A DNA stretch of 64,000 bases, from the NCBI RefSeq assembly GCF_038095555.1, contig NZ_CP124591.1:1488001-1552000 (forward strand), written 5' to 3'. The notes beneath the pieces were generated by a model. The model was not told where the DNA came from. It was given only the letters and a program-made list of their open reading frames with translations, and searched no databases. Below, one piece after another: positions 39,853-47,086 of the stretch (its first letter is position 1; each line of letters opens with the position of its first letter). Origin of the DNA: Macrococcoides psychrotolerans (lineage in GTDB: Bacteria > Bacillota > Bacilli > Staphylococcales > Staphylococcaceae). Made by a program: the position numbers and the translations under genes.

Positions 39853-41215
39853 ATTTGAATATGAGACAGTTAAAGATTTAATAATGTATGCCAAAGAAGC
39901 AGAAGGAAAATATTTGTATGAAATTGATAAGAAAGATATGTTGGAGAATACAAATGTAAAAGGCTCTGTGGGACATATTCTCGAAGCTAGTTATTTTGGT
40001 TACGAAATAAATTCAAATGCAGAGCCTGACTTTGCAGATGTAGGAATAGAACTAAAAGCTACTGGTATCCAAAAGATGAAAAAAGGAGACCTGAAAGCCA
40101 AAGAGCGACTCGTATTAAATATAATCAATTACTGTGACGAAGCTACAGTTGAATTTAAGACATCAAGCTTTTGGAAGAAAAATAAACATTTACTTCTCTT
40201 CTTCTATCAATATAAAAAAGATAAAAACAACAAAATGGATCGTAGAAACGCTCAAATAATTAAAGTTGAAGACTTCCAATTTCCAGAAGAAGACTTAAAA
40301 ACAATAAAACAAGATTGGAATATAATACATAACAAAATCATCAATGGCGAAGCCCACCTACTTTCTGAAGGTGACACATTAATACTTGGTGCATGTACCA
40401 AAGGTTCCACTGCAGCAAAATCTTTAAGAAAACAGCCTAATAGTGATGTTTTGGCTAAGCAGCGAGCATATTCTATTAAGCAAGGGTACATGTCAAATCT
40501 TGTTCGAAAGTTAATTACAAAAGAGCACTTTGAAGCAATTACGACTGCAAAAGAGGTAAATGAAAAGTCTATCGATCAGATATTACATAATAAATTTAAG
40601 AATTACTATGGTAAATCTGATGTTGAAATAGCTGAACAATTAAATATCACTCTTAGTGATGGGAAAAATCGTATCGCACATCTGGTAAGTAATATGTTAG
40701 GTGTTAAGAAGAATGATTTAAGTAAAATCGAGGAATTTGAAAAGTATAGCATTAAATTTAAAACGATTACTTTAAATAATGAAGGTAAGTTGAAAGAACA
40801 CATGTCTTTTGAGAACATTGATTTTGATGAGTATGCTACTTCTGAGTGGGATGATAGCCATTTAAAAACGATGTTCGAATCAACAAAATGGTTATTTGTT
40901 GTATTTAAAGAAGATGATAAACGTAATAAAATATTTCTTGGGTACAAGTTATGGAACATGCCAATGACTGATATTGAAGGACCGTTACAAGAGTTTTTCA
41001 TAAAAACACAACGCATTCTTAACGAAGGTGTTATACTTACACAGACTTCAAGAGGTGTACGCAATAACCTACCTGGCGCAAAAGACAATCCAATTTGTCA
41101 TATCAGACCAAAAGCTAGAAATGCTGAAGATAAAGTTAAACTTCCAGATGGACAATGTATTACTAAACAGTGTTTTTGGTTGAATAAGGGGTATATGTAT
41201 AATATTATTACTTAA
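39836..41215 (+). CDS. Sau3AI/MutH-family type II restriction endonuclease
   Basis: A 459-aa restriction enzyme. The N-terminal MutH/Sau3AI-type catalytic domain carries GHILEASYFGYEINSNAEPD and GIELKATG (Asp65/Asp68, Glu72, Lys74), the family's D ... E-x-K nuclease site. A second MutH-like lobe follows (about 250-440), as in Sau3AI, which uses the duplicate for allosteric DNA binding. Recognition of GATC is expected from the family. GTG start at 39836 overlaps the previous gene by 17 bp. Partner methylase is the C5 enzyme at 37856. Confidence 0.88.
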   Translation: MIKIAKFEYETVKDLIMYAKEAEGKYLYEIDKKDMLENTNVKGSVGHILEASYFGYEINSNAEPDFADVGIELKATGIQKMKKGDLKAKERLVLNIINYCDEATVEFKTSSFWKKNKHLLLFFYQYKKDKNNKMDRRNAQIIKVEDFQFPEEDLKTIKQDWNIIHNKIINGEAHLLSEGDTLILGACTKGSTAAKSLRKQPNSDVLAKQRAYSIKQGYMSNLVRKLITKEHFEAITTAKEVNEKSIDQILHNKFKNYYGKSDVEIAEQLNITLSDGKNRIAHLVSNMLGVKKNDLSKIEEFEKYSIKFKTITLNNEGKLKEHMSFENIDFDEYATSEWDDSHLKTMFESTKWLFVVFKEDDKRNKIFLGYKLWNMPMTDIEGPLQEFFIKTQRILNEGVILTQTSRGVRNNLPGAKDNPICHIRPKARNAEDKVKLPDGQCITKQCFWLNKGYMYNIIT

Positions 41216-41217
41216 AA

Positions 41218-41260
41218 CGCGAAAAGCTCAATGTCAAATTTTGACTTCGAGCTTTTCGCT
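41218..41260. terminator. Bidirectional terminator between the two restriction units
   Basis: GCGAAAAGCTC / GAGCTTTTCGC with an AT loop, separating the converging Sau3AI-like unit and the second methyltransferase operon. Confidence 0.88.
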
Positions 41261-42493
41261 TTCGATTATTTTATTAATCTCCATCATATTAGTAAATATC
41301 GCTTCTAATACCTCTACAACAATGCTGTTTCCAGCTAACTTTATTATTTTTGAAGGAGCTAGCATCCTTCTCTCCACTGTTGATGAAATAATAATATTAT
41401 TCTCTACTAATAAATCATATTGCTCTTCTTTAAACCCCATTAATAACATGCATTCTCTTGGTGTTAAGTTCCTATATGCCTTGTTTTTTTCTTTAAGCAC
41501 TTCATCGTCATATAAAATAATACCTGAATTAGGATGACGATCCTGTTTTGTTGTGACAGTTCTGGCATAACGATTTTGGATACTTCTACCTTTTGCTAAA
41601 ATAGGATTAGAGTTTAATATTTTTACACGAGATTCAGTTAAATCTGGTGTACTCTCTATAGCTTCTTTTCTATATTTATCAATGGAATAATCTAATTTAA
41701 TATAATTTTTAAGAGGATTTATTTCCCTGATAACATGCTCAAGATTGTTAAAAAATAAATATTCATTTATATCCTTATATATTTCTTCATCATCACATAG
41801 GATACTTAACATGTAAGTTCTTACTCTAGACTGCGGGACTCCAAAATTTCGCGCGTCTAATGTGTATACTTCATTTATATACCCTAGACTCTTTAAAAAC
41901 TCTTTCCATTCTTCAAAATTTTTAATATGTTTATCAGAAAGTATATTGCTAACATTTTCCATTAACAAAAATCTAGGTAATTGTTTTCCACTCTGACTCA
42001 TTTCAATAAGAATTCTTTCAATCTGCCAAAGTAATGTAGAACGGTTGTTGGCATTTCTATCAATTCCACCGCTATTTTTATGCCAATATCCGCTTACTGA
42101 TAGATCTTGGCAAGGGAAAGAATATGTCAACAGGTCAGTCTCCGGTAATTCATTACCAGAGACTTTAGTAATATCAACGAAATTATTATTTCTTTCAATA
42201 GCACACAATATGGCTTTTAGCTGACCAACACTCATCGCACTTAAGGATCTATTTGACAATGGTTCTTTTCCATCATTTGATAAATTATATTTTGATAAGA
42301 TATTTACTAATGATTCTTTTGTATGATGACGATAGTCTTCCCAATCTTGTGGCCCATTATGTAAAATATCATATGCGAACATCGCACCTATTTCCCATTC
42401 AATAATCCCTTGTACTTCAAAATCTGCATTTATATTTTTTAAGGCTTGCGCTTGGCTTCCAATGCCACTAAATGCTTCTATTACTCTTAACAT
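41234..42493 (-). CDS. DNA (cytosine-5)-methyltransferase of the MutL/Z1 operon
   Basis: A 419-aa C5 methyltransferase, unlike its neighbour at 37856. Motif I IEAFSGIGSQAQALKN, motif IV TYSFPCQDLSVSG with Cys128, motif VI LMENVSNIL, motif VIII QSRVRTYML and motif X GNSIVVEVL are present. It has a long variable region between motifs I and IV (about 45-120). Start at ATG 42493 with AGAAAGTG upstream; a GTG four codons earlier is possible. It is last in the six-gene minus-strand operon and should protect the host from its nuclease. Confidence 0.9.
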   Translation of the reverse strand: MLRVIEAFSGIGSQAQALKNINADFEVQGIIEWEIGAMFAYDILHNGPQDWEDYRHHTKESLVNILSKYNLSNDGKEPLSNRSLSAMSVGQLKAILCAIERNNNFVDITKVSGNELPETDLLTYSFPCQDLSVSGYWHKNSGGIDRNANNRSTLLWQIERILIEMSQSGKQLPRFLLMENVSNILSDKHIKNFEEWKEFLKSLGYINEVYTLDARNFGVPQSRVRTYMLSILCDDEEIYKDINEYLFFNNLEHVIREINPLKNYIKLDYSIDKYRKEAIESTPDLTESRVKILNSNPILAKGRSIQNRYARTVTTKQDRHPNSGIILYDDEVLKEKNKAYRNLTPRECMLLMGFKEEQYDLLVENNIIISSTVERRMLAPSKIIKLAGNSIVVEVLEAIFTNMMEINKIIESEKLEVKI

Positions 42494-42515
42494 TGTAACC
42501 AACACTTTCTATTCA

Positions 42516-43514
42516 TTAATTTAATTCACCGTAAAACATTGAATAATTATCTTCATCAATTTTTACAATAGTGATCTTAGTACTCCCTGCATCCAATAAA
42601 TCATTATAACTTATTGGACGTACTTCTGCTAACTTTAATTCTCTTCTTATAAAATCATAAAGACTACCATCTAATAGCTCTAATCCACGTCTAGAGTCTT
42701 TGGTTAAATGAGCTGTATATCTTTCATTATACTTTGTGTGAACAAAGAAAGTATCTTCTCTGTTGTTAAAAAAATCTTTAATTCTGTTCTTATTATTTGA
42801 AATAAAGACACCTGAATTAGATTGATTAAAACCTGAATTTATTCCTCTTGTATTCCAAAGTGAATCATTTTCCAGCAGTATGTCAAAACAAATTTTATCT
42901 TCATACATATATCTTTTTGAATTTTTTATTTTTAATAGAATTTTTTGATGTTCTTTTCTATTCGCCTTTTGAATAAAATTTTGTTCTTCTTTTCTATTAT
43001 TATTTAAACTTTTTACATGTTTGCTATATAATAAATCTTCATATTCCATATTTACTAATGGAACGTATCGTTCTATTTTTTCATCTAAACAATGCATATA
43101 ATTTAAGTCATCAATACATTCATCCAATTTATATTCCACTTCAAACAAATTTTCAATATTTTTAAAGAATCCATTTTCCGAGAAATTTGCAGATCCTGAA
43201 TAAACCACTTTTTCGTTTTCTTTTAAAAACTCATAAATTTTCATATGATTAAAAGGATGATTTACAAGATAGTAAACGTTAATATTCTTATTACTATCAG
43301 ACAAAGCTCGATATTTATCATGATTGTAGTGAGAGATTCCATCTAACGCCATTCCAATATAGAGATTAATTTTTAGATGTGAATTCATACTCAATACTTT
43401 TTCAAGAAAGTTTGCTGATGCATAACCACTAATAATATTCAGTTCTTGAGTATCGAAGATGTTTTTTTCAATAATTTCTTCAAACAAGTTATTCTGTATC
43501 ATTAATTTCAGCAT
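42516..43514 (-). CDS. PLD-family nuclease, NgoFVII/BfiI-like restriction endonuclease
   Basis: About 332 aa. The N-terminal third has a single phospholipase-D-type active site: HMKIYEFLKENEKVVYSGSANFSENGF (HxK and later GSxN), as in the metal-independent restriction enzymes BfiI and NgoFVII that act as dimers. The remainder, with RNAQ-like and DSRRGLELLDG segments, probably binds DNA. Start is uncertain among ATGs at 43562, 43514 and 43502; it overlaps the end of the DUF6339-like gene. It is the likely effector of the operon and precedes the cognate methyltransferase. Confidence 0.8.
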   Translation of the reverse strand: MLKLMIQNNLFEEIIEKNIFDTQELNIISGYASANFLEKVLSMNSHLKINLYIGMALDGISHYNHDKYRALSDSNKNINVYYLVNHPFNHMKIYEFLKENEKVVYSGSANFSENGFFKNIENLFEVEYKLDECIDDLNYMHCLDEKIERYVPLVNMEYEDLLYSKHVKSLNNNRKEEQNFIQKANRKEHQKILLKIKNSKRYMYEDKICFDILLENDSLWNTRGINSGFNQSNSGVFISNNKNRIKDFFNNREDTFFVHTKYNERYTAHLTKDSRRGLELLDGSLYDFIRRELKLAEVRPISYNDLLDAGSTKITIVKIDEDNYSMFYGELN

Positions 43515-44193
43515 GGACACTTTCAAAAAGATTTTCAACGTATACTTCAATTCCACCCTCAATTAGTTCTGGTGAAATAGTCAGTAGTCTTGCAGTATTC
43601 AACTTTAATACTTGCCTGAATATATTTCGGGTTGGATCAGAAACATCTCCATACTGTCTCATTAATTCTCTATAGAGTTCTATATGATAACCGATACCTG
43701 GTCTCTCTACTAACTGCAAAATAGTATCTGTAGAATTTCCACTTAAGATTTTAAGTGTTGATTCTTCATCACCTTGCCAAGATAATGCAATATACCACCA
43801 AATTGTTTTCAACCAGATACGTCTTGAAATCTTGTAAAAGTGATCTTCGTTCATACCCCATCTTGAATGTACAACATCAGGTATCACATGTAATGAAAGA
43901 TATCTCCACACATCATCGTTAGTAGCAACTCTATTAGTAAATCCAATGTCTTCATTAAGGATTTGATATAGCTTAAGTCCAAATGTAAAATCAAATTTAT
44001 AGTCCAATTTATTCGCAACGTCGAAGAAATGTCTATCAAAAACTTCATCTCTAGCTTCAATCAACTTTCTTCTCAGCTCTTCGTAATCATTAGATAATTT
44101 AATTGGAATTATTTCATTTGATTTAACTTCTAATAAATCAAAATCCTTCTTCGCCTGATTTAAACTGTAATTAACAGTTTCCCATATTATCAT
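43489..44193 (-). CDS. DUF6339-like protein of the MutL/Z1 operon
   Basis: A 234-aa mostly helical soluble protein. The core DVWRYLSLHVIPDVVHSRWGMNEDHFYKISRRIWLKTIWWYI resembles DUF6339, a family found in Z1/MutL-type restriction islands. No catalytic motif seen. It overlaps the 315-aa gene by 4 bp (ATGA) and the nuclease gene downstream, so it is translated as part of the same unit. Role unknown. Confidence 0.7.
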   Translation of the reverse strand: MIIWETVNYSLNQAKKDFDLLEVKSNEIIPIKLSNDYEELRRKLIEARDEVFDRHFFDVANKLDYKFDFTFGLKLYQILNEDIGFTNRVATNDDVWRYLSLHVIPDVVHSRWGMNEDHFYKISRRIWLKTIWWYIALSWQGDEESTLKILSGNSTDTILQLVERPGIGYHIELYRELMRQYGDVSDPTRNIFRQVLKLNTARLLTISPELIEGGIEVYVENLFESVHAEINDTE

Positions 44194-45137
44194 CGCTCAT
44201 CACCACCAGCTCTAGAGTTTAACTTTCTCAATATGGATTCAGTAATCGAGAATGTATCAGCAGTATTTACTTCGAAAGTCTTTACCCAATAACTTACAAC
44301 ACTATATATACTGTCGTGACTGTTATCAACTTCACCATTTATTTCATATTTTTCGACATTAACAACTTCATTTATAATCATAGCCATTGATTGTCCAATA
44401 ATATCAGTCATATAGTAACGACTAAGATTTGTCTTTTCTTCTTTTAGAAATCTAAACATTGGATGCACCGTATTAAGTGAAAGATTCACAAAATTAATAT
44501 TAAACGGTTCGTAAGCCGCATCTGTCCAGTTTTTATTAACTTTCCATAACGGACCATTCTTTTCCTCAAACTCAGTAATCGGGAATACAGAACCCTCTCC
44601 ATCAAAAATAAATAAATATGAAAACAGATTATCTACTGTAACTGACATGCCTTGATGTTGTGCATGTAAAGGGAATTTTTCTTTTAATTCTTTAACATAA
44701 ATATAAAAATCCAAATTTAAGCTTCCTCTTAATTCTTCTTTTTTAAATTGATGTTTAAAATGAAGTCGCACACTGTTCTCAGAATACTCAATCTTGTCAA
44801 AGCTTATAGTCTTTTGAAAAAAAGAAGTCTTGGAATGTAAATGTGCAGCCATTGCGAGCGTATTGTTTTTTTGCGTAACACCATCTTCTCCAAATAGAAC
44901 TGCAGGATTTTTAATATCAAAGCTAATTTCAATACTCAAACCGTGTTCAGATGGTGTCCACTTTTCATCGAATTCATTAATCGTGATAATGTTAGATTCA
45001 CATTTTTCTAAATCAATTATCTCTCTTTTGTCACTGACAAAATAATATAATTCCGGCATAGATACCGTGATACCAGCTTTTTCTTTTAAATTATCATTAA
45101 TCTTTCTATAAAGTGAAATCTGATTACTCATAGCCAT
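44190..45137 (-). CDS. Unrecognised 315-aa protein of the MutL/Z1 operon
   Basis: No family recognised. It looks soluble, with a mixed alpha/beta pattern, ending TADTFSITESILRKLNSRAGGDER. It starts at ATG 45137 (ATGGCTATGAG) overlapping the GHKL gene by 1 bp, and its 3' end overlaps the next gene by 4 bp. Its position between the ATPase and DUF6339-like genes matches the accessory genes of MutL/Z1 systems; function is conjecture. Confidence 0.55.
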   Translation of the reverse strand: MAMSNQISLYRKINDNLKEKAGITVSMPELYYFVSDKREIIDLEKCESNIITINEFDEKWTPSEHGLSIEISFDIKNPAVLFGEDGVTQKNNTLAMAAHLHSKTSFFQKTISFDKIEYSENSVRLHFKHQFKKEELRGSLNLDFYIYVKELKEKFPLHAQHQGMSVTVDNLFSYLFIFDGEGSVFPITEFEEKNGPLWKVNKNWTDAAYEPFNINFVNLSLNTVHPMFRFLKEEKTNLSRYYMTDIIGQSMAMIINEVVNVEKYEINGEVDNSHDSIYSVVSYWVKTFEVNTADTFSITESILRKLNSRAGGDER

Positions 45138-47086
45138 TAATTCATTTCCTCACTTTGCTTTGTATTTCTTATTGCAATAGAAGGAATGTAAATATTATCA
45201 AATGATTTAATAATTGCTCTTCCTTGTACGTTCATATCATGTTCAATTTCATTCTTAATATTAAAGCTATATTTAAATTGTTCTATATCCAATTGATTAG
45301 CTTCTTCTATCTCTATGATTTCAAACTGAAAAGGGAACTTAATATCGTCTCCCATCGCTTTGCTCCAACTTAGTGAATCCATTCTCTGATCCTGTGTTAA
45401 TACTTGTAAAAAAACTGTAGATTTAACATTTTTCTTCAAATGTAATTCAAAGTCTATTTCAACTTCATTTGTAGATATAGGATTTGAATTTATAACACTT
45501 ATATCAACTTTTCTATTTTTTGGTTTTTCACCTTTTTCTACTGCTGGTTGTGGTGGTGTACCTATTTTCCCATAATTCTTAGGTGGCAACAGACTTCCAA
45601 ACTTTCTTGCTAATCCTGATGTCATTGTTCTTCCTAAATTTGAATCTACTTCTTGATACGCATTTTCAATAATACCTTTAGAGATTTTTTTCATTCGGTT
45701 TATAATGCCAACTTTATCAGCGTCAGTCCAATTCGCATGGTCTGCATTCTCGGTTGCTCTCAAATATGACTCAATATCTTTGTATCCCATTTTTTTATAT
45801 TTCTCATTCAATTCAGCTTGAGAATTCGGAACAAAAAAGGCTAATAGCATATGATTTTCCTTCTGAATAGGGGCCGCTGGAAGCCACTCAGAACCTGTTG
45901 AATACTCAACAATCATACCAGGCTTTCTGCAATAAGCCATTACCTTTGCATTATGATTTTCATTATTTACATGCTTTAAATTTAAATAATTTAACCCTTT
46001 ATCTCTATTATAAGGTGGTAATGATTCTAACATGTGCTCATCAACTTCTATAAACGATACATATCCTACACTTTGCCCACTATCCAATAATGGCGAACGT
46101 GGAAATACGACTTTTTCCGTAATTATACCTTCTCTAATACTCTCTCCTTTTAAGCTAGAAGAATATAAATCCTGAAAATATTTGAAAATTGGCTCAAAGC
46201 CTAATTGGTTTACTTCAATATTATTTACGAAACATGAAAGGTAAGATGCATTGAACTCTTTTGCATATGTTTTGTTATTTAATCTTGGTGAATACCATCT
46301 TTTTACTGCGAGCTTCAAATCATCTTCTATACTTTCAATAAAGTTTGATGTATTATCGTAACTATTTTTTAAAAAAGGAATAATAATTGTTGTACCAGTT
46401 TCATCTTCTTTATAACGGTCTAGGTTCAATGTTGAAAGAAGCTTCTCAATTTGATCACTATCAGTTATCGGAAGTAATCTTTCTTCATCTTCCCCATATG
46501 TTCCCCACCAGGCAATCCCTCGGTCACTTTCCTTTAGAAGTTGATTACCTTTTTTAGGACTTTCAATTAATGATGCTACCAACCTTTCTTCATAGTTACC
46601 GTTAATCTTAATTCTTGTATAGTATATAACGAGTCCAGTACCCATTCTGAAATAGGAAGTTTTACCTAACCCCCAACTGCCTCCTGCTCCTTCTTTTTGC
46701 TGATTTTTCCCAATTCCAAATACCAGCTTATGAAAGTTGCTAGAATCTAATTCTTTTGCATCATTTGATAAATAGTCACCTGTTAACCCATATGTATACT
46801 TATCTTTAATTGCCAGTACATACTCTTCATTATCAAATCTATTATTAAGTTCATCAGTGATTTTCTCAAAGTACGGTGATAGTTCTTTTGTTTTAAAGCT
46901 TTTTACAATATAGTCAACTTCAGTTTTTTCTTCGTTATCTTTTGTAGCATCCAGGCTGTTCTGTAATGATTCTCTTACAAGTAAATCAATCATCGGCATA
47001 CTGTTATTTTGCAATGATCTTAATATTGCATCGCCGTCTTGTGACATACTTTGAGGATCATTTGGTGCAATTTTAATCTTCATCAT
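45137..47086 (-). CDS. GHKL ATPase, MutL/MORC-like (R-M associated)
   Basis: About 649 aa with an N-terminal HSP90/MutL-type Bergerat ATPase: N-box VRESLQNSLDA with Glu39, Asn43 and Asp46, and the lid GSWGLGKTSYF (about 145-155). MutL homologs of this type accompany predicted restriction systems and are relatives of eukaryotic MORC proteins. Start set at ATG 47086 (MMKIKIAP) after GAGGAG, because the upstream ATG at 47107 lies within the Z1 gene and is not so preceded; overlap with the Z1 stop is about 14 bp. The C-terminal half has no recognised domain. Confidence 0.82.
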   Translation of the reverse strand: MMKIKIAPNDPQSMSQDGDAILRSLQNNSMPMIDLLVRESLQNSLDATKDNEEKTEVDYIVKSFKTKELSPYFEKITDELNNRFDNEEYVLAIKDKYTYGLTGDYLSNDAKELDSSNFHKLVFGIGKNQQKEGAGGSWGLGKTSYFRMGTGLVIYYTRIKINGNYEERLVASLIESPKKGNQLLKESDRGIAWWGTYGEDEERLLPITDSDQIEKLLSTLNLDRYKEDETGTTIIIPFLKNSYDNTSNFIESIEDDLKLAVKRWYSPRLNNKTYAKEFNASYLSCFVNNIEVNQLGFEPIFKYFQDLYSSSLKGESIREGIITEKVVFPRSPLLDSGQSVGYVSFIEVDEHMLESLPPYNRDKGLNYLNLKHVNNENHNAKVMAYCRKPGMIVEYSTGSEWLPAAPIQKENHMLLAFFVPNSQAELNEKYKKMGYKDIESYLRATENADHANWTDADKVGIINRMKKISKGIIENAYQEVDSNLGRTMTSGLARKFGSLLPPKNYGKIGTPPQPAVEKGEKPKNRKVDISVINSNPISTNEVEIDFELHLKKNVKSTVFLQVLTQDQRMDSLSWSKAMGDDIKFPFQFEIIEIEEANQLDIEQFKYSFNIKNEIEHDMNVQGRAIIKSFDNIYIPSIAIRNTKQSEEMN

